Assembly (NCBI GenBank): GCA_030448265.1 | Contig: JAUJNG010000003.1 | Span: 62,001-126,000, forward strand | Direction: 5' to 3' | Length of the DNA: 64,000 bases | DNA from: Abditibacterium sp. | GTDB taxonomy: Bacteria > Armatimonadota > Abditibacteriia > Abditibacteriales > Abditibacteriaceae | In this document: positions 23,450-32,168 of the stretch, in pieces | Layout: each line of letters starts with the position of its first letter | How positions within the stretch are numbered: position 1 is the stretch's first letter | Translations under genes and position numbers: made by a program | Notes under the pieces: model-generated | What the model was told of the DNA's origin: nothing | What the model saw: the letters and a program-made list of their open reading frames with translations, nothing else | Database searches by the model: none

Positions 23450-24342
23450 TGCTGTCAATTGGAAAAAATTGGATTGTGGCGGGCGTGGTTTTGGTTCAAG
23501 GGCCGCAATCTGTCGTGTCGGACGCCCCGAAGCCCCGTCTTCGAAACATAGCGGGCAGCCAGACCAGCATGGCAAAGCAAACACCCCAAGAATTGGCGGC
23601 CATCGAAGCTATAGCGGCGCAAAAACTGTCCGATGCCGGATTGTCGCGCGAAGCTTATGCTTTCAAACAGCGCGTTTATGAGTTGCACGTCGCGCGCGGC
23701 GTGCGCTCGGGACGCGAGCGCATCTATGATCTGCCCGCCTCGCAGTTGGCTACCATCGCCGGCACCGACATCCCCATGCGCCGCGATGCCGCGCCTCAAC
23801 TGGGCCGCCTGATGGCCGCCGCGCGCGCCGATTTAGCGCGCGATTTAGCGGCAACTGGCACCGATGCATCCACGGCCCAGCGACGAAATCGAGCGCGGCG
23901 CGTGCAGGAACTGGCCATCAACAACGCGTATCGTTCGGCGTCGCGCCAGTTCGGCATCTGGGATCGCAACTTCGCCAAATACTACCAGGCGACGCAGGAA
24001 AAACGGCGCGCTTTGGCGGGCGGCGAGCATGGCGCGCAGGCGGCGGAAATGCTGCGCGAATATATCGGCGTGCGCGTCGCGGCGCCTGGATTTTCCAATC
24101 ATCAGGGCGGCATCGCCGTCGATTTCGCGCTGCGATTGCAGCCCGATCCGCAGCAGCCAGCGCAAAGCGGAAAAGAACTGGGCGCTTCGATGGCGCAGGT
24201 CGATCCCTGGAAGGATTCGTGGTTCTGGCACTGGCTCAAAGAGCGCGCCGGTGAATTCGGCTTCGTCGAATACGAACCGGAGCCGTGGCACTGGGAATAT
24301 TTGCCGCAGCAGGCCGAGCGCGAAGCCACAGCAAAGCGCTAA
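23449..24342 (+). CDS. VanY/M15-type D-alanyl-D-alanine carboxypeptidase-like protein
   Basis: Predicted zinc peptidase acting on peptidoglycan stem peptides or D,D-bonds. The catalytic set is visible near the C-terminus: SNHQGGIAVD with His218 and Asp225, and EPWHWEY with His281 and Glu283 region. This is the M15B/VanY pattern. Residues 40-200 are a helical region not known to me. The start overlaps the aminotransferase stop (TGATG). A second start at 23569 (MAKQTPQELAAI) would remove 40 atypical residues with only a weak hydrophobic patch (WIVAGVVLV), so export is uncertain. Coupling to an aminotransferase is unusual. Confidence 0.8.
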   Translation: MLSIGKNWIVAGVVLVQGPQSVVSDAPKPRLRNIAGSQTSMAKQTPQELAAIEAIAAQKLSDAGLSREAYAFKQRVYELHVARGVRSGRERIYDLPASQLATIAGTDIPMRRDAAPQLGRLMAAARADLARDLAATGTDASTAQRRNRARRVQELAINNAYRSASRQFGIWDRNFAKYYQATQEKRRALAGGEHGAQAAEMLREYIGVRVAAPGFSNHQGGIAVDFALRLQPDPQQPAQSGKELGASMAQVDPWKDSWFWHWLKERAGEFGFVEYEPEPWHWEYLPQQAEREATAKR

Positions 24343-24492
24343 AAAGGTGCGCTTTCAGCAGCGTCATCGAGCGCGGCGCGGCGCTTAAAGCGGTTCCCGT
24401 TTGAGTTGATCCGCGCTGGTTGGTAGGGACATTACGTGGCAGGCCATGTCCTTACCAACTTCTCATTCCATTTGAGACACGCTTTGAAGAAG

Positions 24493-26229
24493 TCAGGCCG
24501 CGCCGCCTTCTTCGCGCAGCGCCATGGGACGGTCGTCGCCGCCACCGGCTTCGCGCGCTTTGCGTTTGGCGGCTTCGAGAACCGCATCGGGCGTTCTAAA
24601 CCAGACGCCCACCAAAAACACCGTGAGCGCGCCGATCATCGCGAACCAGGTGAAGGAGACTTTGGGCAGCCATTCGGGACGCACGAAAGCTTCCGGTTGG
24701 CCAAAAATCCCCAGAACGCCGTTCAAAATCGCGATGTGCAAATCGCCCATCACAATCGTGGTGAGAAGACCCACCGTCACGGCGAGGACGTTGCCCCTGT
24801 CGGAGCCGCGATTACGGGTGAACATCCCGATGAGAAACACGCCCAGCATCGGCCCCAGGATAAATCCGGCGATGCCCAGCACAACCGGAATGATTCGCAC
24901 GTCGGGGCTGGTGACTTTGGCGTAGGCGAAGCCAACGGCGACCATTATCATCAAAACCGAAAAAAGCGCGGTGAAAAAGCGCGCCACGGCGACATAATGC
25001 TCTTCGCCGCGCCCAGGACGGCGCGGCAGATACCAATCGTTGGTGGCACTGGTGGCCAGCGAATTGAGCGCGGCGGACAGCGAACCCATCGCCGTCGCGA
25101 AAACGCCCGCCAGAACCAGACCGCGAATGCCGACGGGCATCACGTTGAGAATGTAGGAGCCGAAAACATCGGAGTTGGCGATGGGTTTGAAAGTCGGGTC
25201 TTGCTGGTAGAAAACGAAGAGCAAAATGCCGATAAAAGTGAAAGTCGCGGCGATCGGCAAATCCACGAACGCCGCCGTAATCAACGAGCGCCGCGCTTTT
25301 TGATGAGTTTCCGCCGTCAGCATGCGCTGCACCATGTCCTGATCGGTGCCGAACGCCGCCATGTTGCCCAGCGTGGTGCCAATCAGAGCTGAAAATAGGG
25401 TGTAGTCGCTGGCCAGAATCAACTTGACGTATTCCCAGGCGTTCATGCTCGAAATGTTGTGGTCGGCCTGCCACGCCGTCACGAATCGGGGTTCGAATCC
25501 GGTGATGAAATAGCCTTCGAGCGTCGTCATCTGCGGCACCGCTTTGGCGACGGCGCCAAACCCGCCGACGTGAACCAGAAGCGTAATCATCGCCACCAGA
25601 GCGCCGCCGAACATCAGGCAGGCCTGAATCACGTCCGTCCAGATCACCGCTTTGATGCCGCCCAGCGCGGTATAAATGCAGGTGATAATGGTGAGCGCGA
25701 CGATAGCGACCACATAAGGCCCTACACTGGTGACGGCGCCCTGATTGAACTGCACCGTGCCGCCGCTTTGCCCCGACAAAAGCTGCCACGCCAAAACCAT
25801 CACCAGCGACGGAACGAACAGCCGCGCGCCCGAAGCGAGGGTTCGCATCAGGAGGAACAGGCCGGAAACGTAGGTTTTGGAGATCGGCCCGAAGCGCACG
25901 CCCAGATAATCGTAGACGGTGTAGACCTTGTAGCGATAATACGGCTCTAAAAATACATAACCCACGATAACGCGCCCGATGATGAGGCCGAAAACGAGCT
26001 GGACGTAGGCCAGACTGCGCTTGTCGAAGCCTTCGCCTGGCGCGCCCAGAAACGTCGCGGCGCTGGTTTCGGCAGCGATAATCGAGGCCATGACCGCCCA
26101 CCAGGGCACATTGCGGCCACCGAGCGCGAAGTCGTGCAGGCTGTTCTCGCGCCGCCCCATCCGCAGGCCGATCATCACGATGGCGACGAAATAAACGACG
26201 ATGATGAGTCCGTCAAAGGCTAATCCCAT
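24493..26229 (-). CDS. Sodium:solute symporter (SSS family)
   Basis: Inner-membrane sodium-coupled transporter. The 578 residues show about 13-14 hydrophobic helices from the N-terminus (FDGLIIVVYFVAIVMIGLRM), SSS-type WWAVMASIIAAETSAATFLG in helix 2, YTVYDYLGVRFG, GGIKAVIWTDVIQACLMFGG, and SSLLNSLATSATNDWY-like AALNSLATSATNDWYLPRR. Substrate cannot be read. The neighbours on the same strand are a GHL10 glycosidase, alanine dehydrogenase and a NamZ-like muramidase. SSS transporters accompany NamZ homologues in other bacteria, so uptake of a cell-wall sugar or amino acid is a reasonable inference. A palindrome separates it from the glycosidase gene. Confidence 0.9.
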   Translation of the reverse strand: MGLAFDGLIIVVYFVAIVMIGLRMGRRENSLHDFALGGRNVPWWAVMASIIAAETSAATFLGAPGEGFDKRSLAYVQLVFGLIIGRVIVGYVFLEPYYRYKVYTVYDYLGVRFGPISKTYVSGLFLLMRTLASGARLFVPSLVMVLAWQLLSGQSGGTVQFNQGAVTSVGPYVVAIVALTIITCIYTALGGIKAVIWTDVIQACLMFGGALVAMITLLVHVGGFGAVAKAVPQMTTLEGYFITGFEPRFVTAWQADHNISSMNAWEYVKLILASDYTLFSALIGTTLGNMAAFGTDQDMVQRMLTAETHQKARRSLITAAFVDLPIAATFTFIGILLFVFYQQDPTFKPIANSDVFGSYILNVMPVGIRGLVLAGVFATAMGSLSAALNSLATSATNDWYLPRRPGRGEEHYVAVARFFTALFSVLMIMVAVGFAYAKVTSPDVRIIPVVLGIAGFILGPMLGVFLIGMFTRNRGSDRGNVLAVTVGLLTTIVMGDLHIAILNGVLGIFGQPEAFVRPEWLPKVSFTWFAMIGALTVFLVGVWFRTPDAVLEAAKRKAREAGGGDDRPMALREEGGAA

Positions 26230-26240
26230 AATTTTTTAGC

Positions 26241-26322
26241 AAGGCTAAAGGCTAAATCAAGCAGGCCGACGAGAACCGTGAGTGATTTAGCCTTTAGCCT
26301 TCATCCTTTAGCCTTCAAAGGT
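26241..26322. repeat. Palindrome, AAGGCTAAAGG family, copy 1
   Basis: Arms AAGGCTAAAGGCTAAATCA (26241-26259) and its exact complement (26283-26301), followed by TCATCCTTTAGCCTT. The same words recur at 37539-37635. Confidence 0.85.
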
Positions 26323-26341
26323 GTCTTCATCCCTTGACCTT

Positions 26342-27862
26342 TCAGAGCGCAAAGCGCGTCGGCACAGTCTGATTTCCCACTCGATCCACCGCAGAAATCG
26401 CGACTTCGGCGATGGGCGCACCGGCGGGCAGAGCGAACGTTTTTTGCGCGCCAGGCAGGACGGTGCTTGTCCACTGAGTGCCGACGCGGGTTTGCACCAC
26501 CCACAGCCACGCCGCAGCAGCGCCGCCGCGCGCGGTGATTCGCTGTCCGTCCGGCGCTGTCACCACCAATTCCCCCGTCTGACGCGAAGCGGGCGCCGCA
26601 AGCCACGACGAAGCGGGAACGAGCGCCGCATCGCTGTAAACGGTCTGTGCCAGGCGTTTGGTCAGGCCCTGGGTGTCCTCGCGGAGCAGACTTTTGGCGG
26701 GAAAGTGAACCGTGCCGCTCGCTCCGGCGATGCCGCGCGCGGTGCGAATTTGATATTCGATTTCTTCATCGGGCCACATGGTGGGCGTGACTCTGGTGGC
26801 GCGTTCAGTGAATTGTCCGGCCCAGATGTGGCGGTTTTTGGGGTTTTGCTGCGTCCACCAGTGGAGCAGAACCGGAAAACTCTGGTGTGGCGCGTCGATT
26901 TTCCAGTAGAGCTGCGGCAGCAGGTAATCGACCCAGCCTTCCACCAGCCATTTTTTGGAATCGGCGTAAAGCGCGTCGTAGGGGTCGAGTCCCTTGATCT
27001 GGGCCGGAAAACCAGGCCGCCAAATTCCAAACGGACTGATGCCAAAGCGCACCCAGGGCTTGAGGGCCGGAATTTCACGGTGCAGACGCGAAACGAGGGT
27101 GTTGACGTTTTCGCGCCGCCAATCGTCGCGGCTCAGCTTGCCACCGCCCGCTTGATAGCGCGCGAAACTGGGGTCGTCGGGAAACGGAATCAGCTTTTTC
27201 TGCGCGTCGCGTTCCTGATAGGGATAAAAGTAGTCGTCGAAATGCACGCCGTCGATGTCGTAGCGCGAAACGACATCCAAAATCACGCGCGTGGTCAAAT
27301 CCTGCACTTCCTTATCGCCAGGATCGAGCCACATCGACCTGCCGTAACTTCTGGCCAGATCCGGCCGCGTGCGCGCGATGTGATTGGGAGAAAGCGGAGA
27401 CTTGGCGCCCGCGTAACGCGCGCGATAGGGATTGAACCAGGCGTGCAGTTCCAGACCGCGCCGGTGGGCTTCCTCAATCGCAAAAGCGAGCGGATCGTAA
27501 AAAGGCACCGGCGCCTTGCCCATTTCGCCCGTCAAATACTCCGACCAGGGTTCGATTTTGGACTCATAGAGTGCATCGGTGGCGGGCCGCACCTGAAAAA
27601 ACACCGCGTTGATGCCCAGGGCTTTGGCGCGGTCGAAGAGGTCGAGCAGTTCGGCTTTTTGAGCCGCGACGGGCAAACCGGCTTTGGAAGGCCAGTCGAT
27701 GTTGCCGACTGTGGCGATCCACACGCCGCGCATTTCGCGGCGCATCGCGGGCGGTGGGGGAATGGGCGTGGGGGTGGGCATGGGAGTGGTTTGCGCTTGC
27801 GTGGGAGAAACGGGGAAGAGTGCGGCAAAGCAAAGTGCCGCCAGAGAAGGAAAAAGTTTCAT
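26342..27862 (-). CDS. Secreted GHL10-type glycoside hydrolase-like protein
   Basis: A 506-residue exported protein with signal peptide ending SPTQAQ, a Thr/Pro linker (TTPMPTPTPIPPPP), then the GHL10 (PF02638, DUF187) TIM-barrel. Landmarks are REMRGVWIATVGNIDWPS, LGINAVFFQVRPATDALY, GLELHAWFNPYRARY, DVVSRYDIDGVHFDDYFYPY, and WVDYLLPQLYWKID. A small C-terminal beta domain follows (about 410-506). GHL10 members are linked to peptidoglycan or polysaccharide cleavage, but biochemical evidence is limited. Its stop-side neighbour is the symporter and its start is 24 nt after the alanine dehydrogenase stop, so co-transcription with ald is likely. Confidence 0.88.
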   Translation of the reverse strand: MKLFPSLAALCFAALFPVSPTQAQTTPMPTPTPIPPPPAMRREMRGVWIATVGNIDWPSKAGLPVAAQKAELLDLFDRAKALGINAVFFQVRPATDALYESKIEPWSEYLTGEMGKAPVPFYDPLAFAIEEAHRRGLELHAWFNPYRARYAGAKSPLSPNHIARTRPDLARSYGRSMWLDPGDKEVQDLTTRVILDVVSRYDIDGVHFDDYFYPYQERDAQKKLIPFPDDPSFARYQAGGGKLSRDDWRRENVNTLVSRLHREIPALKPWVRFGISPFGIWRPGFPAQIKGLDPYDALYADSKKWLVEGWVDYLLPQLYWKIDAPHQSFPVLLHWWTQQNPKNRHIWAGQFTERATRVTPTMWPDEEIEYQIRTARGIAGASGTVHFPAKSLLREDTQGLTKRLAQTVYSDAALVPASSWLAAPASRQTGELVVTAPDGQRITARGGAAAAWLWVVQTRVGTQWTSTVLPGAQKTFALPAGAPIAEVAISAVDRVGNQTVPTRFAL

Positions 27863-27886
27863 GAGGGAGTTGATCTGGACGATTCG

Positions 27887-28972
27887 TCAGGCGCCGCCGA
27901 ACGCTTCGGCGACGCCTGGATGCACGATGCGGCCTGCGACGATATTCAGACCTTTTTGCAGCGCGCCGTTTTGCTCGCAGGCGCTTTTCCAGCCCTGAGA
28001 CGCGATCTGGCGCACAAAAGGCAATGTCGCGTTAGTGAGGGCCAGCGTCGAAGTGCGTGGCACGGCGCCAGGCATATTGGTGACGCAGTAGTGAATGATT
28101 TCTTCCTCGACAAAAGTGGGCGCGTCGTGCGTGGTAGGGCGCGAGGTTTCGAAACAGCCGCCCTGGTCGATGGCGACATCGACCATCACCGCGCCGCTTT
28201 GCATGGTTCCTAAATCTTCGCGGCGCACCAGTTTGGGCGCGCGTTTGCCAGGCAAAAGAATCGAGCCGATCACCACATCGGCGCGCGTAAGGTAGTCGCG
28301 AATGCTTTGCGGCTGGGAAAACAGGGTTTCGACATTGGGCGGCAGCACTTCGCTGAGCGCGCGCAGGCGCGGCAGATTGACATCGAACAGCGTGACGGAG
28401 GCGCCCATGCCGGACGCGATTTGCGCGGCATTGGCGCCCACGATGCCCGCTCCCAGAATCATCACGTTGGCGCGCGCCGTGCCTGGCACGCCCGACAAAA
28501 GCATCCCGCGCCCGCCAAAAGTCTTTTCGAGATATTTGGCGCCTTCCTGAATCGCCATGCGCCCCGCGACTTCGCTCATCGGCACCAGAAGCGGCAAAAG
28601 CCCGTTCGACTCCTGCACCGTTTCATAGGCGATGGCCACGCATCCCGAAGCCTGCACCGCGCGCGTGAGCGCTTCGTCGGCGGCGAAATGAAAATAGGTG
28701 AAAACGACCTGTCCGGCGCGCATCAAGGGCCACTCCGAGGGCTGCGGCTCCTTGATTTTGCAAATCAGTTCGCTTTGCGCCCACACGCTTGCCGCGTCGC
28801 AGATGCAGGCACCGGCGCGCTCGTATTGCGCGTCGCTAAAACCCGATCCCAAGCCCGCGCCGCTTTCAATCAGAACTTCGTGGCCGTCGTGGGCCAGAAT
28901 TTCCGCGCCCGCCGGCGTGAGGGCGACGCGGTTTTCATAAGCTTTGATCTCCTGGGGAATGCCGATTTTCAT
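27887..28972 (-). CDS. ald: Alanine dehydrogenase
   Basis: NAD-dependent interconversion of L-alanine with pyruvate and ammonia, in the cytoplasm. I choose ATG 28972 (361 residues, MKIGIPQEIKAYENRVALTP), because family proteins begin exactly so; the frame itself runs to 29038. Motifs: NRVALTPAGAEIL, GHEVLIESGAG, KIKEPQPSEW, the catalytic-region FTYFHFAADE, and NAD-binding GAGIVGANAAQIASGMGA. NMPGAVPRTSTLALTNATLP near the end is diagnostic. It lies in tandem between the NamZ-like gene (62 nt upstream) and the GHL10 gene. In that setting it could consume alanine released from cell-wall peptides. Confidence 0.95.
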   Translation of the reverse strand: MKIGIPQEIKAYENRVALTPAGAEILAHDGHEVLIESGAGLGSGFSDAQYERAGACICDAASVWAQSELICKIKEPQPSEWPLMRAGQVVFTYFHFAADEALTRAVQASGCVAIAYETVQESNGLLPLLVPMSEVAGRMAIQEGAKYLEKTFGGRGMLLSGVPGTARANVMILGAGIVGANAAQIASGMGASVTLFDVNLPRLRALSEVLPPNVETLFSQPQSIRDYLTRADVVIGSILLPGKRAPKLVRREDLGTMQSGAVMVDVAIDQGGCFETSRPTTHDAPTFVEEEIIHYCVTNMPGAVPRTSTLALTNATLPFVRQIASQGWKSACEQNGALQKGLNIVAGRIVHPGVAEAFGGA

Positions 28973-29034
28973 AATAGAACTTCGGGAAGTGAGTATGCCA
29001 TTCCCAGCGCGGCGCCCCAATAAACAAAGGCAGT

Positions 29035-30276
29035 TCAATAAAGGCGAAATCGCGCGCTTCCCTTTTCAAAAGGTGCCGCACCGCGATTCCAGACGCTCCA
29101 CACCGCATCCGCGCTTTGCCCGCTTTGCATCAGGCGGCGAATCTGGCTCGTGCCGCACACTTTGTCGAACATCGCGTTGCGTTTGGCCGAATTGAAAAAG
29201 CGCAGTCGCGGCGCGATGCGGCGCGCGGCGGCGTAAATCTCGAAATTGAGGCGCGTCGGCTGGGCGACACGCGGATCGGTGAGCGTAATCTGCACGCCGT
29301 TGCAGCGTTTGCGCGCGTAGGCGCCTTTGCTTGGCACCCACGACACGGCGCGAAAACTCCAGCCCGCCAGACCGCGCGCATTGAGAATTTGGGCGAAGGC
29401 ATGGGCGTCCAGACCAGGCGCTCCGGCCAGTTCAAAGGGATGGGGCGTGCCGATGCCAATCGAAAGGCCGCTCACTTCGCCCAGAAGGCCCGTCGCAGCG
29501 TAAAAGAACGGCGAACTGGGGCGCGGAATGTTGGGGCTGGTGCGCGTCCAGGGCAGATCGGTTTCATCCCAGGTCTGGCCGCGATAATTTTGCATCGGCA
29601 CGACCGTGAGAGAGCATTTTTTGGCGGCGCGTCCATTCAAAAAGCGCGCGACTTCACCGCTCGTCAAACCGTGGCGATAGGGCGCGGGAAACGGACACAC
29701 AAACGAAAACTGCGTCGGCAAGTTGCCTTCGACGGCGCGTCCCAGAGGATTGGGCCGGTCTAAAACCACCAGATTGACACCATATTTGGCGCAGGCGATG
29801 CGGCATTTTTCCAGAGTCGCGAGATAGGTGTAGGAGCGCGAACCGATGTCCTGCACATCGAAAACGAGCGTGCTGATGCCGCGCAGCATGGCCGCAGTCG
29901 GCTGGCGCGTGGCGCCGTAGAGCGAATAAACCGGCAGTCTGGTCGCACGATCGCGCGTGTTTTTGACTTTTTTGCCCGCCGTGATGAGGCCGCGCATGCC
30001 GTGTTCGGGGGCAAAAAGCGCGACAAGGCGCACGCCGCGTGCACCGCGCAGCACTTCGATGGTAGAGCGCCCGTCGCGCGCGCGTCCGCTTTGATTGGTG
30101 ACCAGGCCCACGCGCTGATTTTGCAAAACATCGAAATTGCGCGCTTCCAAAACGTCGATTCCCGCCAGAACCGGCGCATCTTGAGCGTGCGCCGGAACTG
30201 CGCTTTTCCAGCCGAAGCACAAGGCGCACAAGGCGATGTGCCAGCCCCACGGTGCGAAGAATCTCCCCTTTTTCAT
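29035..30276 (-). CDS. namZ: NamZ-type exo-beta-N-acetylmuramidase (DUF1343)
   Basis: Predicted secreted enzyme releasing terminal MurNAc from peptidoglycan fragments. The 413 residues have an N-terminal signal (HIALCALCFGWKSAVPAHAQ), then the DUF1343 core: VLAGIDVLEARNFDVLQNQR, VGLVTNQSGRARDGRSTIEV, FAPEHGMRGLITAGKKVKN, LPVYSLYGATRQPTAAMLRG, VFDVQDIGSRSYTYLATL, VLDRPNPLGRAVEGN. Length is normal. NamZ was characterised in Bacillus subtilis (formerly YbbC), where its neighbours include an SSS symporter and other MurNAc recycling genes. Here it heads a minus-strand series with ald, a GHL10 protein and an SSS symporter. Confidence 0.88.
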   Translation of the reverse strand: MKKGRFFAPWGWHIALCALCFGWKSAVPAHAQDAPVLAGIDVLEARNFDVLQNQRVGLVTNQSGRARDGRSTIEVLRGARGVRLVALFAPEHGMRGLITAGKKVKNTRDRATRLPVYSLYGATRQPTAAMLRGISTLVFDVQDIGSRSYTYLATLEKCRIACAKYGVNLVVLDRPNPLGRAVEGNLPTQFSFVCPFPAPYRHGLTSGEVARFLNGRAAKKCSLTVVPMQNYRGQTWDETDLPWTRTSPNIPRPSSPFFYAATGLLGEVSGLSIGIGTPHPFELAGAPGLDAHAFAQILNARGLAGWSFRAVSWVPSKGAYARKRCNGVQITLTDPRVAQPTRLNFEIYAAARRIAPRLRFFNSAKRNAMFDKVCGTSQIRRLMQSGQSADAVWSVWNRGAAPFEKGSARFRLY

Positions 30277-30625
30277 GGTGATTTGAATGGATTTGATTGA
30301 GGTTGTTTCGGTTCTAAAACTTCAAGAGTCGGGAAAAGCGGAACCATTGAAAATGACGGCCCTTACAGCAACCGCGAATCGCAAAGAGTGGCCATCGCCT
30401 CGGCGCCGTAAAACTTGTGGCAAGGCAAAACCACCGAGTGATAATTAGACTTCTTAAAAAGTGGTTTCGGCCTCAGATTCCGTCATCCTGAGCCTGCGAA
30501 GGATCTGGCTGCGTGCTTTCGTGGCCATTATGCCAGATCCTTGCCCTACCGAACAATGCTCATCGGAACCGCTATAAGCACTGCGAAAAGCGCTGGCGCG
30601 CCGAGCATCTAAAGAATTCCAAATA
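30277..30625. other. Intergenic gap with one hairpin element
   Basis: No gene seen in 349 bases. It holds an imperfect palindrome at about 30484-30542 (CCGTCATCCTGAGCCTGCGA, then GGATCTGG / CCAGATCC), a word common in dispersed bacterial repeats. The upstream promoter of the NamZ-like gene should also lie here. Confidence 0.55.
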
Positions 30626-31093
30626 TCATTGTGATTTGGCGTCTTGCAGCTTTGGCCAAAAATCAATTGTTTTCTCGTTCGGCTTAAATTTGACCGAGAA
30701 ATAAGGAATGATGGGACTATCGCCAATGCGATGAGTCTTTAACAAAAACTCCCGAAAGGGTGGCAAACCATTTGCTTCCAGTGCTTCATTTGCTACCAAT
30801 TTCAATTCTCTTAGAACGGGATAAATGGTGACGTGCCAGGAGATGTTGTTAAGAGAACCTCTATCTGGGTAGGTATATCCTTCTGGCTCAATTCGACACA
30901 CAAGGATATCGTAGTCATCCCGATTTTGAAGAATCTCATTGAAACGAGAAGCATTGGTAGGCTTGTCTGCGAACGATAGAGTAGATTTAGAAACTTGCGG
31001 TAAACCTTCAAACACCTTGCTTATACCCTTGGAACCGACTGGATAAGACAACCGCTTCCCAATTTTGCACTTTAAGATAGTAGGGACAAGCAT
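30626..31093 (-). CDS. Orphan protein of A+T-richer composition, unknown function
   Basis: The frame extends to 31330, but ATG 31093 is preferred because AAGGAG lies 4 nt upstream and the longer form would run through the aldolase terminator. The 155-residue product (MLVPTILKCKIGKRLSYPVG ...) is soluble, mixed alpha/beta in look (DDYDILVCRIEPEGY, ISWHVTIYPVLRELKLVANEA, GDSPIIPYFSVKFKPNEKTI). It has no motif I recognise. Base composition and codon choice (many A/T third positions) differ clearly from neighbours, which suggests horizontal acquisition. Short orphan genes of this look are often immunity or contact-system cargo, but nothing here proves that. Confidence 0.65.
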   Translation of the reverse strand: MLVPTILKCKIGKRLSYPVGSKGISKVFEGLPQVSKSTLSFADKPTNASRFNEILQNRDDYDILVCRIEPEGYTYPDRGSLNNISWHVTIYPVLRELKLVANEALEANGLPPFREFLLKTHRIGDSPIIPYFSVKFKPNEKTIDFWPKLQDAKSQ

Positions 31094-31118
31094 AAAACTC
31101 CTTCCAAATTGGAAAAAG

Positions 31119-31148
31119 AAACCCCGCGACCGAAATCGCGGGGTTTTC
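31119..31148 (-). terminator. Terminator of the aldolase gene
   Basis: AAACCCCGCGA / TCGCGGGGTTT, 11-bp arms and a 6-nt loop, 14 nt after the minus-strand stop at 31162; read on the minus strand it is followed by CTTTTT. Confidence 0.8.
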
Positions 31149-31161
31149 TTTTCTCGAATTC

Positions 31162-32115
31162 TCAGCCGCCCAATGCCTTGCGAATCTCTGGCAGGGTTCC
31201 GGCGCTGCCGAGTTTCTCGTTTTTGTGGGCGATGAACTTGGCGTATTCGGCCATGAAAATCTTGCCGGCGGGCCGCAAATCGAACTCTTCGGGCTTTTCC
31301 AGAAAGAACTCGCGGTGAACGCGCGTCCACACCAATCGGCCATCGGTATCGACGTTGACTTTGGTCACGCCCAGTTTGGCGGCGGGCAGATATTCTTCCT
31401 CATCCACGCCTTTGGCGCCTTCTTTGAGTTTGCCGCCCGCCGCGTTGATGCGGCGCACTTCTTCCTGCGGCACGCTGCTCGAACCGTGCATCACGAGCGG
31501 AAAGCCAGGCACGCGCTTGGCGATTTCCTCGATGCGATTGAAGTGCAAACCCTGGCCGCCGCTAAATTTGTAGGCGCCGTGAGAGGTGCCAATCGCGACG
31601 GCGAGAGAGTCGCAGCCGGAGCGTTTGATGAAGTCTTCGGCTTCGTCGGGGTCGGTGAGGTTGGCGTTTTTCTCGTCCACCTGAATGTCTTCTTCCACGC
31701 CGCCCAGCATCCCCAGTTCGGCCTCGACCGAAATGCCTTTGGCGTGGGCGGCTTCGACAACCCGTTTGGTGATGGCGATATTTTCTTCGAGCGGGTCATG
31801 CGAGGCATCGATCATCACGCTGGAATAAAAACCGGAATTGATGCAGTCGTAGCAGGTCTGCTCGTCGCCGTGATCGAGATGGACGGCGAAAACCGCTTCG
31901 GGAAACACTTCGGCGGCGCCCCTGATGATGCTTTCGAGCATGATCTTGTCGGTGTAGGCGCGCGCGCCTTTGCTGAGCTGGATGATGAAAGGCGCCTGCG
32001 AGTCGATGCAGCCGCGAAACAGGCCCATGGTTTGTTCGAGGTTGTTGATGTTGTAGGCGCCGATGGCGTATTGGCCGTAGGCCATTTTGAAGAGTTCTTT
32101 GGTGGGGACAATCAT
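31162..32115 (-). CDS. fba: Class II fructose-bisphosphate aldolase
   Basis: Zinc-dependent cleavage of fructose 1,6-bisphosphate in glycolysis and its reverse in gluconeogenesis. I choose ATG 32115 (317 residues, MIVPTKELFKMAYGQYAIGA), with AAAGGA upstream; the longer frame would overlap the next gene upstream. Motifs: AYNINNLEQTMG, VFAVHLDHGDEQTCYDCINS (zinc His, catalytic Asp), SVMIDASHDPLEENI, VEAELGMLGGVEED, AIGTSHGAYKF with zinc His, LVMHGSSSVPQE, and KVNVDTDGRLVWT. Length and order are normal. It ends with a strong terminator. The YkvA gene 53 nt upstream may be co-transcribed. Confidence 0.95.
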   Translation of the reverse strand: MIVPTKELFKMAYGQYAIGAYNINNLEQTMGLFRGCIDSQAPFIIQLSKGARAYTDKIMLESIIRGAAEVFPEAVFAVHLDHGDEQTCYDCINSGFYSSVMIDASHDPLEENIAITKRVVEAAHAKGISVEAELGMLGGVEEDIQVDEKNANLTDPDEAEDFIKRSGCDSLAVAIGTSHGAYKFSGGQGLHFNRIEEIAKRVPGFPLVMHGSSSVPQEEVRRINAAGGKLKEGAKGVDEEEYLPAAKLGVTKVNVDTDGRLVWTRVHREFFLEKPEEFDLRPAGKIFMAEYAKFIAHKNEKLGSAGTLPEIRKALGG

Positions 32116-32168
32116 AAAATTTTCCTTTGGTTTTGCGCGCGCAAGTGTAGCAAAAGCGAGTTTCGGGG

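Noticed and set aside
22046..23584. 512-codon minus-strand open frame opposite the aminotransferase
   Set aside because: Same reason; the plus-strand frame carries the PLP motifs and is coupled to the next gene.
25480..25505. GGTTCGAATCC, resembling a tRNA T-arm
   Set aside because: It lies within the symporter coding sequence and no acceptor or anticodon arm can be built around it.
31094..31330. N-terminal extension of the orphan protein across the aldolase 3' end
   Set aside because: It would overlap the aldolase gene and its terminator; ATG 31093 has a proper ribosome site.
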